From the NCBI GenBank assembly GCA_964293475.1, contig CAXYYJ010000021.1, forward strand, positions 1-64,000: a stretch of DNA of 64,000 nt. Direction: 5' to 3'. This document shows positions 18,496 through 27,774 of this stretch, piece by piece. Position 1 is the first letter of the stretch; the number at the start of each line of letters is the position of its first letter. The position numbers were made by a program, and so were the translations under genes. The stretch comes from UBA12170 sp964293475 (GTDB taxonomy: Bacteria; Bacteroidota; Bacteroidia; Bacteroidales; UBA12170). The notes beneath the pieces were generated by a model, which was given only the letters and a program-made list of their open reading frames with translations, had not been told where the DNA came from and did not search any database.

Positions 18496-19198
18496 TATGT
18501 TGCGTAATTAACAAACGGCTATTGAGCTCAAAAGCCAGTAGATTTCCAAATCCAGCTTTTCGGGTCATATAAACTCCGTTGTCCAGGTCAATAAACTCGT
18601 GCTTCTCCTGATTGATGCAGTGATGGATATATTCCAAATCCACAGGAGTATGCCCGTGAATAAGTTGACGATAGCCAATTTTTGATGGAATAATTTTAAA
18701 CTCCTTAGCCCAAAGCATGCTTTTTTTATCCATAAAAACATTGTCGGGTTTAAAATTCAAACCAGCATGAACAATTACATAGTCGTTGAATTCCAGATAA
18801 TATTCCAGATTCTCCATCCACTGAATGTACTTCATGGGAACTTGTTTCACCGATTTTACCTTAAACGACTTCAAGGTATCTTTCCCCCCAAATTCATACC
18901 ACTCCTTGCGCAACATATTGGTCTCAAAGAGTCTGCCCAATCCTTTTTTCTCGCGCAAATAATACAAATTCTGCAGCAAAAACTCCTCGTGATTGCCCAT
19001 GAGAGTAGTGGTTTTATAGCCACTTTCCTGCAACCGCATAATCTCGTCAATCACCCCTTTCGAGTCGGGGCCACGATCGATATAATCGCCCAAAAAAATT
19101 AAATGATCTGTTTTATTGGGTCTTATCTGAGCCAATAATGACTTTAATGTGTTCGAATAGCCGTGAATATCGGGGATTACCCAGCGCTTTTGGTTCAT
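18482..19198 (-). CDS. Metallophosphoesterase, PPP serine/threonine phosphatase-like
   Basis: 238 aa cytoplasmic protein with the complete calcineurin-like metal-binding set in order: PDIHG near residue 9, GDYIDRGPDS, MGNHEEF, VIVHAGL and HGHTPVD. These are the residues that hold two metal ions in PPP-family phosphatases and Ap4A hydrolases. Length is normal for the bacterial PrpA/ApaH-like group. Whether the substrate is a phosphoprotein or a dinucleoside polyphosphate cannot be told from sequence. It is upstream of and overlapping the esterase gene. Confidence 0.85.
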   Translation of the reverse strand: MNQKRWVIPDIHGYSNTLKSLLAQIRPNKTDHLIFLGDYIDRGPDSKGVIDEIMRLQESGYKTTTLMGNHEEFLLQNLYYLREKKGLGRLFETNMLRKEWYEFGGKDTLKSFKVKSVKQVPMKYIQWMENLEYYLEFNDYVIVHAGLNFKPDNVFMDKKSMLWAKEFKIIPSKIGYRQLIHGHTPVDLEYIHHCINQEKHEFIDLDNGVYMTRKAGFGNLLAFELNSRLLITQHNEDE

Positions 19199-19235
19199 GA
19201 TGATTTTTTTCCGGGGCTAAATTACAAATTTACTT

Positions 19236-19243
19236 TACTTTTG
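19236..19243 (+). promoter_or_regulatory. -7 promoter box TACTTTTG
   Basis: Matches the Bacteroidetes -7 consensus TAnnTTTG. It ends only 5 nt before the ATG at 19249, so transcription would begin almost at the start codon. No convincing TTG -33 element is seen at the right spacing. Confidence 0.35.
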
Positions 19244-19248
19244 CTTTT

Positions 19249-19875
19249 ATGTATTTGGTTAAAACTCCGGTAATATTATCAAAATTGTCAAGCAAATTGC
19301 TGGTGTGGAAAATTGAAACCACCCAGCCCGAAATATTTCTCACCTTCGACGATGGCCCAATTCCTCATCTAACCATGGAAATACTAAGCATTTTAGCAGA
19401 TTATGAGGCCAAAGCAACTTTCTTTTGCGTGGGCGAAAATGCGCAACGAAACCCCCAACTTGTCCAACGAATTTTGAACGATGGTCACGCCATTGGAAAT
19501 CATTCTCACCAACATATCAGCGGATGGGATACGCCTTTAACCACCTATGTCAACAATGTTCACGAAGCTTCCAAACATATCAGCAGCAAGCTTTTCCGCC
19601 CACCCTATGGGCAAATCAACTATCAGCAAATCAAAGAGTTGAAAAATGATTATCGAATTATCATGTGGTCTGTTTTAAGCGGTGATTTCGATAAAAATAT
19701 CAGCCCCCAGCAATGTCTGTTCCACTCGCTTCAAGCGGTGCAGGGCGATATCATCGTATTCCACGACAACCATAAAGCTCAGGAGAATATGCTCTACGCT
19801 CTTCCTCGTTTCCTGGAGCATTTTACTGCGAAGGGCTTTCGATTCAGTACCCTGAAAAATCAATTTGCTGATTAA
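19249..19875 (+). CDS. Polysaccharide deacetylase (CE4/NodB family)
   Basis: 208 aa with all CE4 motifs: TFDDGP (catalytic base Asp and metal Asp), NHSHQH (metal His pair), RPPYGQ, the MWSVLSGDFD strand, and IVFHD (catalytic His). It removes N- or O-acetyl groups from sugar polymers such as peptidoglycan or exopolysaccharide. No cleavable signal is evident, although the N-terminal ~25 residues are moderately hydrophobic. Divergent from the metallophosphatase and followed 26 nt later by the Ig-like lipoprotein gene, probably in the same transcript. Confidence 0.88.
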   Translation: MYLVKTPVILSKLSSKLLVWKIETTQPEIFLTFDDGPIPHLTMEILSILADYEAKATFFCVGENAQRNPQLVQRILNDGHAIGNHSHQHISGWDTPLTTYVNNVHEASKHISSKLFRPPYGQINYQQIKELKNDYRIIMWSVLSGDFDKNISPQQCLFHSLQAVQGDIIVFHDNHKAQENMLYALPRFLEHFTAKGFRFSTLKNQFAD

Positions 19876-19901
19876 CTCATCAATTTTTCCCTATTTAACA
19901 A

Positions 19902-21803
19902 ATGATGATTAAATTTGTCCCCCTAAACAGATTCATTTTGAAATTCAACCGACTATACCTTTTATTCATTTTTCTGCTCATGGCATCCGCCATGCAGTTT
20001 TGCGCAAGCCCGGGACCTCTTGTTGGGGGTGAGAAAGATGAAGACCCACCCGTTTTTCTGGGAAGCAATCCTGCCAAATATGACAGAAACATCAAACCAC
20101 GAAAAATTACTTTGCAATTCGATGAATTTCTGGTACTTGACGATTTAACAAAACATCTCATCATTTCTCCACCCATAAACGAAGACCCTGAAATTAAACT
20201 CAAGGGGAAAAAAGTTCTGATTAAAAACGATCAAGACCTTGTTTTAGAAGACAATACAACCTATACCTACTATTTTGGCGACGCCATTTGCGACCTTCAC
20301 GAAACTAACCCCATCCGTAACTTTGAATTTGTTTTCAGTACCGGGCCCAATCTCGATAGTCTCAGCATCCGCGGCCTACTTCGACAAGCCAAAACCATGT
20401 CGCCCATTGAAGGAGCTTTCGTATGTCTTTATAAACCCAATACCAACGATACCATTCCTTTCGATAGTCTTCCCTATTTGGTTCGACCTTATTATATCGC
20501 CCGTACCAACGAAATGGGAGAATATAATTTAAATAACTTAAAACCTGATACTTACCTCATGTTTGCCCTCGTTGATGCCAACGGAAATTACTTTTTCGAT
20601 ATGCCCAACGAAGAAATTGCCTTTGTCGATACGCTGGTTTTCCCCCAGGAAGTGTTCGAGATTATTCCCGATTCTATTCCAGTTTCCGACTCCGACACAG
20701 CACTTATGGACAGCCTTTGGCAATATCATAGCTATACCATGATTAAAAATCCGGTCGACCTGTTTCTCTTTCTGCAGGACGACTCCATTCCCCGGCTGCT
20801 CGAAACTAAAGTGGACCCAGGGAAAAAAATCGATATGGTATTTAAATTCCCCATACGCGATAGCCTAAATATCAATTTAGTAAATGACTCTACAACTCAA
20901 AGCTGGTATTTGGAAGAATATTCTCAGCATAGAGATTCTCTGACATTGTGGCTCAAAGAAATTCCAAAAGATACCATTCAACTTCGGGTTCAAATTGATA
21001 CCATCAGCGCCGATACACTTTCTTTGGTTTTGAAAGAACCCGTAAAAAAACCTGAAAAATCGAAAAAATCAACCCGCAAGAAAGTCGCTAAAAAAGATAA
21101 AAAAGAAGAGAAACCCGTGGTGAAATATTCCACCAGCACCAAGCAAACGCACCTGTTTAGCTCCGATGTTTTGGTCAATTTTGAAACCCCGCTGGTTTAT
21201 GCGAATATGGAAAATGTGGTGATTCAGGAAGATTCAATCTGGGTAAAAGGTCTTTATGTTTTTACCGATTCGCTAAAAAGGAAACTCAGAATAACCTACC
21301 CCTGGAAAGAAGCCACCAACTATAATATCATCATACCACAGGAGGCTTTGCGCGACTTGTTTGAACTGGAAAACGACAGCATAAAAATTAAATTCAAAAC
21401 CACCTCAGCCGATAATTACGGAAAAATAGTTGTGGATTTAAAAACAGACTCCACTTTTAGCTATCCCGCAGTTATTCAATTGATTAAGGGGGAAGCTGAA
21501 AAAGAACAGATTGTACAGAAACAAACGCTAACTTCCGACACCACTGTTGTTTTTCCTTATGTTGGAGAAGGCGAATTCTACATAAAAATCATTGAGGACA
21601 AAAACAAAAACGGACGCTGGAATTCGGGGGATTTTGGAAAAAGACTTCTTCCGGAAAGTGTCTACTATCTTCAAAAAATAATCCCCGTAAAAGTTGGATG
21701 GGATGTTCAGGAGGTTTGGCAACTAAAAGCTTCGGATAAAAAGCGCCCACCAGCCTTGAAAAAGGATAACAAGAAGGACAAGAAAACTGCGAAGAAAAAA
21801 TAG
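19902..21803 (+). CDS. Ig-like (Big_5-type) domain lipoprotein
   Basis: 633 aa lipoprotein: hydrophobic LYLLFIFLLMASAM leads into QFCAS. The segment just after the lipobox (EDPPVFLGSNPAKYDRNIKPRKITLQFDEFL) is the typical start of a bacterial Ig-like Big_5 domain found in a conserved Bacteroidota lipoprotein family of unknown function. A carboxypeptidase-like repeat follows (IRGLLRQAKTMSPIEGAFVCL). Two lysine-rich stretches occur, one mid-protein (~residues 380-405) and one at the extreme C-terminus. It probably faces the periplasm or surface; no enzymatic residues are recognised. Confidence 0.7.
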   Translation: MMIKFVPLNRFILKFNRLYLLFIFLLMASAMQFCASPGPLVGGEKDEDPPVFLGSNPAKYDRNIKPRKITLQFDEFLVLDDLTKHLIISPPINEDPEIKLKGKKVLIKNDQDLVLEDNTTYTYYFGDAICDLHETNPIRNFEFVFSTGPNLDSLSIRGLLRQAKTMSPIEGAFVCLYKPNTNDTIPFDSLPYLVRPYYIARTNEMGEYNLNNLKPDTYLMFALVDANGNYFFDMPNEEIAFVDTLVFPQEVFEIIPDSIPVSDSDTALMDSLWQYHSYTMIKNPVDLFLFLQDDSIPRLLETKVDPGKKIDMVFKFPIRDSLNINLVNDSTTQSWYLEEYSQHRDSLTLWLKEIPKDTIQLRVQIDTISADTLSLVLKEPVKKPEKSKKSTRKKVAKKDKKEEKPVVKYSTSTKQTHLFSSDVLVNFETPLVYANMENVVIQEDSIWVKGLYVFTDSLKRKLRITYPWKEATNYNIIIPQEALRDLFELENDSIKIKFKTTSADNYGKIVVDLKTDSTFSYPAVIQLIKGEAEKEQIVQKQTLTSDTTVVFPYVGEGEFYIKIIEDKNKNGRWNSGDFGKRLLPESVYYLQKIIPVKVGWDVQEVWQLKASDKKRPPALKKDNKKDKKTAKKK

Positions 21804-21829
21804 AATAACGGATTCGTGGCTAAAATCTG

Positions 21830-22123
21830 CTAATTACAACGACTCAGGCAGTTAACAATTTCGCTGATAATTTCACTATTGAGGCTATAAACAATATTTT
21901 TTCCCGAACGCTCCGATTTTAAAATTCCGCGGTTTTTCAAAATATTTAAATGATGGGATGCACTGGCCTGCTCAATATCCAATTTCGAAAAAATATCGCT
22001 AACACACAGTGAGCCATTAACTTCAAGCATTTCTATAATGGCAATTCGCACAGGATGAGCCATGGCTTTCAACCGGTTGGCTGCCTTTTCCAAATGATTT
22101 ATATCAAAATCGGTTTTATTCAT
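21830..22123 (-). CDS. ArsR/SmtB-family winged-helix regulator
   Basis: 97 aa from ATG 22123; the 12-nt upstream extension would use TTG. Winged-helix DNA-binding features of ArsR regulators are clear: AMAHPVRIAIIEMLEV, LCVSDIFSKLDIEQASASHHLNILKNRG as the recognition helix region, and a wing GKNIVYSL. The metal-binding CxC of classical arsenic/zinc sensors is absent, so the signal is unknown; a C-terminal Cys (SRCN) is present. Its -7 box lies at 22149-22156. It is monocistronic, and there is no transporter or resistance gene beside it. Confidence 0.85.
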   Translation of the reverse strand: MNKTDFDINHLEKAANRLKAMAHPVRIAIIEMLEVNGSLCVSDIFSKLDIEQASASHHLNILKNRGILKSERSGKNIVYSLNSEIISEIVNCLSRCN

Positions 22124-22148
22124 TTTGAAAGTCAATATTTTCTGGGGG

Positions 22149-22156
22149 CAAATTTA
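22149..22156 (-). promoter_or_regulatory. -7 promoter box for the ArsR-family gene
   Basis: Reads TAAATTTG on the minus strand, matching TAnnTTTG, 25 nt upstream of ATG 22123. It supports the shorter start of the regulator. A -33 element is not clear. Confidence 0.4.
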
Positions 22157-22226
22157 GAAAAACCAGCTATACTTTGCCTCTAATCTGGTAGTTTATAACC
22201 ATTCTACAAAAAGAATGTAAAGGATT

Positions 22227-23852
22227 TTAAGCCTCTGCCAAAGCAGTAAACTGGAAATTCTGTCCGTCAAACAGCCCTTTATCGCTCAATTTCAACTGTG
22301 GAATTACCAAAAGTGCCATAAATGACAGGGTCATAAAAGGCGCATTGAGCGAACTCCCCATCAGCTTTGCCATTGCATCCAATTGCTCGTATTGCTCAGC
22401 TACTTTATAACCATCGGCCTTCGACATAATTCCAGCCACTGGTAATTCCAACACCAGCTCATTCCCGGAATTCACAGCACAAACTCCACCACCACACTCG
22501 TTTATAAGCTCAATGGCTTTGAGCAAATCGCTGTCAGCAACGCCCACAGCCACAATATTATGACTGTCGTGCGCAACACTTGAAGCTATGGCGCCACTTT
22601 TCAATCCAAAACCCTTGATAAATCCAAGAGCTGGTTTCGATGGCTCGTATCTGTTGAGAACTACAATTTTTAAAATATCGTTTTCCACATCGCTTTCCAA
22701 AAACTCTCCTGCCTGACTCATATCAACGAGCAGTTTATTGGTGATTAATTCGCCCTCCAAAGCTTCAATCACTTTAACAGAAGTGTTGGCGTTGGGGATT
22801 TGCAAATCGTTCAATTCTAAATGATTGACATAGAATTTGTTAATAGGTGTTTCATCCACAGGCATTATCGTAGTTTTGCCCGATTCGGCGATTAAAACTC
22901 CATTACAATAGGTTTTTATCACATTAAAATTCTCTAAATTATCAATCAGAATACAATCCGCCGCATCGCCTGGCTGCAACATTCCCACAGGTAAATTATA
23001 GTGTTTAATGGGGTTGAAAATACAACTTCTAAGCACATTCATCAGCAGAAATCCATCGGCAATGGCTCGCCGAACCAGTTGATTGATATGACCCTTGGCC
23101 AAATCGTTGGGATGTTTGTCGTCAGAGCAAAGCATCACCTGTTGGGGGTGAGATTTCAGCAACGATTTAAGACTTTCGTAGTTCTTTGCAGCGCTCCCTT
23201 CGCGAATTTGAACGGTCATGCCGCGGCTTATTTTGTCAATGGCTTCGTCTAATGTAAAGCACTCATGATCGGTGGTAATTCCTGCTTTGATATAGGTATC
23301 GGCATCTGCTCCTTTTAGGCCGGGCGCATGTCCGTCAATGGGTTTATTCAATCTTTTTGAGGCATCCAATTTGGCCCACACCTCAGCATCATGATAGAGC
23401 ACCCCCGGAAAATTCATCATTTCCGACAAATATTTTATTTCATCAAGACTCAGCAATTTTTCAACTTCTACACTACTGAGCGAAGCTCCGCTCGTTTCAA
23501 AACTGGTTGCCGGAACGCAACTCGGTGCGCCAAAAAAGAATTTAAAAGGCACTTTCTTCCCGTTTTCAATCATAAACATCACGCCTTCCATGCCCAAAAC
23601 ATTGGCTATTTCGTGGGGATCACTCACCGTGGCAACAGTTCCATGAACCGATGCCAAACGAGCAAATTCCGAGGGAATGAGCATGCTGCTTTCCACGTGA
23701 ATATGAGCATCCACAAGGCCAGGAAGAATAAAGTTTTGCTCTTCAACATCTTCCCGCGCAATAACCTGATCTATTTTCCCATCTTTTATGACCACTTCGC
23801 CCTTAAAAATCTTCCCGGCAACTATATCTACAATCTGACCACGTAATATCAT
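22227..23852 (-). CDS. ade: Adenine deaminase
   Basis: 541 aa amidohydrolase that converts adenine to hypoxanthine and ammonia for purine salvage. Motifs: the metal-binding LPGLVDAHIHVESSM, VSDPHEIANVLG, the second-site KPIDGHAPGL, and SDDKHPNDL; the C-terminal GHDSHN-like ASSVAHDSHNIVAVG is characteristic of bacterial Ade. Length agrees with the family. ATG 23852 opens a domain beginning ILRGQIVDIVAGKIF, as expected. Cytoplasmic. It is transcribed away from pdxA. Confidence 0.92.
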   Translation of the reverse strand: MILRGQIVDIVAGKIFKGEVVIKDGKIDQVIAREDVEEQNFILPGLVDAHIHVESSMLIPSEFARLASVHGTVATVSDPHEIANVLGMEGVMFMIENGKKVPFKFFFGAPSCVPATSFETSGASLSSVEVEKLLSLDEIKYLSEMMNFPGVLYHDAEVWAKLDASKRLNKPIDGHAPGLKGADADTYIKAGITTDHECFTLDEAIDKISRGMTVQIREGSAAKNYESLKSLLKSHPQQVMLCSDDKHPNDLAKGHINQLVRRAIADGFLLMNVLRSCIFNPIKHYNLPVGMLQPGDAADCILIDNLENFNVIKTYCNGVLIAESGKTTIMPVDETPINKFYVNHLELNDLQIPNANTSVKVIEALEGELITNKLLVDMSQAGEFLESDVENDILKIVVLNRYEPSKPALGFIKGFGLKSGAIASSVAHDSHNIVAVGVADSDLLKAIELINECGGGVCAVNSGNELVLELPVAGIMSKADGYKVAEQYEQLDAMAKLMGSSLNAPFMTLSFMALLVIPQLKLSDKGLFDGQNFQFTALAEA

Positions 23853-23996
23853 GACTAGTTTTTTTGAGGTAAAGATAGATATGTTTTAGAAACTTTTCAA
23901 GTGATAGGATATCGGGTTGAGCCACAGATTCAGCGGAAAAAAACTGCCGGTTTTTAAGAAAATCTCTTCACAAATAATGTTATCGAAGCTCATAAA

Positions 23997-24030
23997 TTGC
24001 CTTCCAAATAGCCACAAACTTGTATATTTG
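23997..24030 (+). promoter_or_regulatory. Promoter of pdxA-murF/alr
   Basis: -7 box TATATTTG at 24023-24030 with a TTG at 23997-23999 (23-nt spacer, at the long end). The predicted start of transcription near 24037 lies upstream of ATG 24047 but downstream of the longer possible start 24020, deciding the pdxA start. Confidence 0.45.
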
Positions 24031-24046
24031 CACAAAACCGAAGAGC

Positions 24047-25177
24047 ATGGAAAGAAAGCAAAATGAAGAAAGGCCAATTATTGGCATCAGTCATGGCGAT
24101 ATTAACGGAATTAACTACGAGATTATAATTAAAGTACTGGAAGACAAAAGAATATTCGAGCTCTATAACTGTGTTTTATACGGATCATCAAAGGCTTTAA
24201 CACACTATCAAACAAGTCTTAATCTTCAACCTGTGAACTTCAATTTGATTAAACGAATGGATCAAATGAATCCAACAGCTTTTAATCTCCTGAATATTAA
24301 TGATAATGAATTAAAAATAGATACCGGAAAAAGTACCGAAATAGCTGGCAAAATGGCTTTCGAAGCTCTCAGAAAATCGGTGAGTGATTTGTCGAAGGGG
24401 TTTATTGATGCCCTGGTTACGGCTCCGATCGACAAGAGCAATATTCAGTCGGACGAGTTTAAATATGCGGGTCATACCGACTATCTGGCCGATGCTTTCC
24501 AAACCAAGGATTATCTCATGTTTTTGGTATCGAACAATCTGCGCATTGGCGTGGTTACCGGGCATATCCCCATTAGTAAAGTTGCCGAAACCATCACAAC
24601 CGAATTGATTTTGAGCAGGTTAAAAGTGATGCACAAATCACTAAAATACGATTTTGGCATCAGAAACCCCAAAATTGCCGTTCTTGGACTTAATCCACAC
24701 GCTTCCGACAGCGGATTGATTGGTAATGAAGAGGAAAAGAAAATTCTTCCGGCCATTGAACGTGCCCAACGCGATAAAATGCTGGTTTACGGCCCCTACC
24801 CCGCCGATGGATTTTTTGCATCCAATGCATACCAGAAATTCGACGGAATTCTCGCCATGTATCACGATCAGGGCTTAATTCCTTTTAAATCGCTTTCGTT
24901 TAAAGATGGAGTGAATTTTACTGCAGGTCTTCCTTTTGTTCGTACTTCACCGGCTCACGGCGTCGCCTTTGATATTGCAGGTAAAAATCAAGCATCTGAA
25001 GACAGTTTGCGTCATGCAATTTACCTGGCGGCAGAAATTGTTGCTAACCGTAAGGAACATGATTTTTATAGTAAAAACCCACTGAAAACCAAAACTATTC
25101 ACGATTCTGGCAAGGACGAAGATATTTCCAGTCTTTTGGAACAACTCCCCGACAGCCCCATTGGCCTAAGCATTTAA
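24047..25177 (+). CDS. pdxA: 4-hydroxythreonine-4-phosphate dehydrogenase
   Basis: 376 aa NAD-dependent oxidoreductase of the DXP-dependent pyridoxal 5'-phosphate pathway. It begins PIIGISHGDINGINYEI, the family N-terminus; metal-binding His residues are visible in YAGHTDYLAD, AMYHDQGLIPFK and TSPAHGVAFDIAG. Length is slightly above the E. coli enzyme (about 330) but typical of Bacteroidota. ATG 24047 is preferred over 24020 on promoter position and conservation. The stop is 3 nt from the murF/alr start, so PLP synthesis is coupled to a PLP-requiring racemase. Confidence 0.93.
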   Translation: MERKQNEERPIIGISHGDINGINYEIIIKVLEDKRIFELYNCVLYGSSKALTHYQTSLNLQPVNFNLIKRMDQMNPTAFNLLNINDNELKIDTGKSTEIAGKMAFEALRKSVSDLSKGFIDALVTAPIDKSNIQSDEFKYAGHTDYLADAFQTKDYLMFLVSNNLRIGVVTGHIPISKVAETITTELILSRLKVMHKSLKYDFGIRNPKIAVLGLNPHASDSGLIGNEEEKKILPAIERAQRDKMLVYGPYPADGFFASNAYQKFDGILAMYHDQGLIPFKSLSFKDGVNFTAGLPFVRTSPAHGVAFDIAGKNQASEDSLRHAIYLAAEIVANRKEHDFYSKNPLKTKTIHDSGKDEDISSLLEQLPDSPIGLSI

Positions 25178-25180
25178 TTT

Positions 25181-27670
25181 ATGACCGAAACAAATTATAC
25201 CATTTCACAAATTGCAAAAATTGTAAATGGCCGGCTAATCGCTCCTTCTAACAGCGAAATCACTATTAATGAGTTACTTATTGACAGCCGAAAATTAGTC
25301 AGCACAGAAAACTGTATGTTTTTTGCTCTCAAAACCAAACGCAACGACGGCCATAAATACATTGGAAATCTTTATCAGGCTGGTCTTCGAAATTTCATGG
25401 TGAGTCAGTTGCCCGATGAAGTAGAAGAATATCCCGGTTCTAATTTTATTGTGTTTGCCGATACTTTAAAAGCCCTGCAAAAATTAGCTGCAAATCACAG
25501 GGCTCAAATGAAATATCCTGTGATTGGAATCACCGGAAGCAATGGAAAAACGGTGGTTAAAGAATGGCTGTTTCAGGTGCTTCAAAACGATATGCGGGTA
25601 TACAGGAGTCCAAAAAGTTATAACAGTCAGGTGGGCGTTCCCCTGAGCGTTTGGCAAATGAACCCAAACTACGATTTGGCTATTCTCGAAGCTGGAATCT
25701 CCGAGCCCAACGAGATGGAAAATCTTCAAAAAATAATACAACCCACCATTGGCATCTTTACCAATGTGGGCGAAGCTCATGGGGAAAACTTTATCAACAA
25801 AACCCACAAGGCTGGCGAAAAGCTAAAGCTGTTTACCAAAGTTAAAACACTCATTTACAGCCTCGACCAAGATCATATTCAGGAAGTTCTCATTAGGTCG
25901 GAATTGCTTGAAGACGTTAAAGCCTTTACCTGGAGCATGCACCAGTTTGCCGATTTAAGAATTGAACGAATTCAGCGGCAATCCTTTCAAAGCGAAATAT
26001 TTGCCCTATACAAAAACGAGCATATTTCTATCACTATCCCATTCTCCGATGAGGCTTCCATTGAAAATGCCATTCAGGTTTGGTGTCTGTTGCTTCTTCT
26101 GAATTACAGTCACGCCGATATTTCTGACAGGTTTCTTCAGCTGAATCCGGTGGCCATGCGTCTCGAATTGAAAAACGGAATCAACAATTGCAGCATTATC
26201 AACGACAGCTATAACTCCGATATTAATTCCATTAAAATTGCACTTGATTTTCTTCAACAACAAAACCAACACACCAAAAACACGGTTATTCTTTCCGATA
26301 TTTTTCAGAGCGGCAAAAATGAACCCGATTTGTACGAAGAAATAGCTGAACTCATTGCTAAAAATAATATCGACAGGTTTATCGGCATTGGTCGCGCCAT
26401 TCGGAAGTATTCTGATAAGTTTAGCGTTTCAAAGAAATTCTATGAAACAACCTCCGATTTCCTAAAAAACATCAATCTAAACGATTTCAAAAACGAAAAT
26501 ATCCTGCTCAAAGGAGCCCGCTATTATGAATTTGAGCAAATCAGTAAAATTCTTCAGCAAAAAAGCCATCAAACAGTACTGGAAATCAATCTGGATCATA
26601 TGGTTGCCAACCTGAATTATTTTCGTTCTAAACTCAATCCGCAAACCAAAGTCATGCTTATGGTCAAAGCTTTTTCCTATGGTAGCGGAAGCTTTGAAAT
26701 TGCCAATCTCATGCAATATCACCATGCCGATTATTTAACGGTGGCCTATGCCGACGAAGGAGTTGAATTGCGCAAAGCTGGAATTACACTGCCTATCATG
26801 GTGATGAGCCCTGACGAGGATAGCATGGACACCATCATAAAACACGATTTAGAACCCGAAATCTATAGTTTTAAAATTTGGAACGAGCTGGAAAAATCAA
26901 TCCGAAAACATCAGAAAGATTCTTTTCCTGTAAAGATTCATATAAAGCTCGACACAGGAATGAAACGCCTGGGCTTTGAGGAAAAAGACCTGCCCGAATT
27001 AAAAAACAGAATTTCCAGCAGTGAGTTAATTAAAGTTCAATCAGTTTTTAGCCATTTAGCTTCCAGCGATAATGCGACATCAAGCGAGTTCACTCATTTG
27101 CAATTTCAGAGGTTTATGGCCATGTCCATAGAAATCGAAGCAGTTTGCGGTGGCCAGGTTTTAAAACATATTTTAAATTCCGCTGGCATCACAAAATATC
27201 CTGAATACCAATTGGATATGGTGAGACTGGGGTTGGGATTGTATGGATTCTCTCCATTTGCAGAGGAAGAAGAAAAGCTTAAAAACATCCACAAATTAAA
27301 AACCAGCATTACCCAGATTAAGCATATTTCCACCGGAGAATCTGTGGGCTACGACCAGGCTTTTGTGGCAACTGAAGATATGAAAATAGCCACCATTGCC
27401 ATTGGCTATGCCGATGGGATTCATCGTTATCTGGGGAATGGTCAGTACTCCATGCTCATTCATGGAAAGGCAGCTCCAGTGATTGGGAAAATTTGCATGG
27501 ATATGCTCATGCTCAATATTAACGATATTGATTGCATTGAAGGCGATGAAGTGATTGTTTTTGAGAATCAGCAGCACATAAAACAAATGGCATCTATCGG
27601 AAATACCATTCCTTACGAAATCCTAACCGGAATTTCTCAAAGGGTTAAACGGGTATACTTTAAAGAATAA
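25181..27670 (+). CDS. Bifunctional UDP-MurNAc-tripeptide:D-Ala-D-Ala ligase / alanine racemase (MurF-Alr fusion)
   Basis: 829 aa cytoplasmic fusion known from Bacteroidota. Residues 1-~455 are MurF: Mur-ligase ATP loop ITGSNGKTVVKEW and domain 3 signatures INDSYNSDINSIKIALDFL. Residues ~460-829 are alanine racemase: MLMVKAFSYGSGSFE with PLP lysine K496, HIKLDTGMKRLGF, SVGYDQAF with the second catalytic Tyr, and GYADGIHRYLGNG. One chain thus makes D-Ala and helps add D-Ala-D-Ala to the peptidoglycan precursor. It is the second gene of a pdxA operon. Confidence 0.95.
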   Translation: MTETNYTISQIAKIVNGRLIAPSNSEITINELLIDSRKLVSTENCMFFALKTKRNDGHKYIGNLYQAGLRNFMVSQLPDEVEEYPGSNFIVFADTLKALQKLAANHRAQMKYPVIGITGSNGKTVVKEWLFQVLQNDMRVYRSPKSYNSQVGVPLSVWQMNPNYDLAILEAGISEPNEMENLQKIIQPTIGIFTNVGEAHGENFINKTHKAGEKLKLFTKVKTLIYSLDQDHIQEVLIRSELLEDVKAFTWSMHQFADLRIERIQRQSFQSEIFALYKNEHISITIPFSDEASIENAIQVWCLLLLLNYSHADISDRFLQLNPVAMRLELKNGINNCSIINDSYNSDINSIKIALDFLQQQNQHTKNTVILSDIFQSGKNEPDLYEEIAELIAKNNIDRFIGIGRAIRKYSDKFSVSKKFYETTSDFLKNINLNDFKNENILLKGARYYEFEQISKILQQKSHQTVLEINLDHMVANLNYFRSKLNPQTKVMLMVKAFSYGSGSFEIANLMQYHHADYLTVAYADEGVELRKAGITLPIMVMSPDEDSMDTIIKHDLEPEIYSFKIWNELEKSIRKHQKDSFPVKIHIKLDTGMKRLGFEEKDLPELKNRISSSELIKVQSVFSHLASSDNATSSEFTHLQFQRFMAMSIEIEAVCGGQVLKHILNSAGITKYPEYQLDMVRLGLGLYGFSPFAEEEEKLKNIHKLKTSITQIKHISTGESVGYDQAFVATEDMKIATIAIGYADGIHRYLGNGQYSMLIHGKAAPVIGKICMDMLMLNINDIDCIEGDEVIVFENQQHIKQMASIGNTIPYEILTGISQRVKRVYFKE

Positions 27671-27679
27671 AACGGGGAC

Positions 27680-27710
27680 AAAAAAAAAGCCCACGAAGGA
27701 CTCGTGGACT
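27680..27710 (-). terminator. Rho-independent terminator (minus strand)
   Basis: On the minus strand CCACGA/TCGTGG arms (27691-27696 and 27702-27707) with a 5-nt loop are followed by a run of nine T (A run at 27680-27688). It ends either the putative small RNA at 27680-27739 or argS transcripts. Confidence 0.75.
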
Positions 27711-27739
27711 TTGCATTTACCAATTATCTATCTCGATTC
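27680..27739 (-). ncRNA. Putative small RNA (unit C): promoter-terminator unit without gene
   Basis: A strong promoter (TTG, 19 nt, TATATTTG on the minus strand) directs a transcript starting near 27739 that meets a T-tailed hairpin ~60 nt later. No reading frame lies inside. The core contains TTGGTAAAT, faintly like the conserved block of units A and B at 50.8-51.2 kb. It could instead be a secondary promoter downstream of argS; transcript evidence is lacking. Confidence 0.4.
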
Positions 27740-27744
27740 ACTTG

Positions 27745-27774
27745 CAAATATAAAGCATATTAAAAATTTGTCAA
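27745..27774 (-). promoter_or_regulatory. Strong orphan promoter
   Basis: On the minus strand CTTGACA (TTG complement at 27772-27774), 19-nt spacer, TATATTTG at 27745-27752: the best -33/-7 pair in the window, pointing into a region with no coding sequence. Confidence 0.55.

Noticed and set aside
23391..23846. 151-codon frame opposite adenine deaminase
   Set aside because: Composition mirrors the sense codons; adenine deaminase motifs on the other strand are complete.
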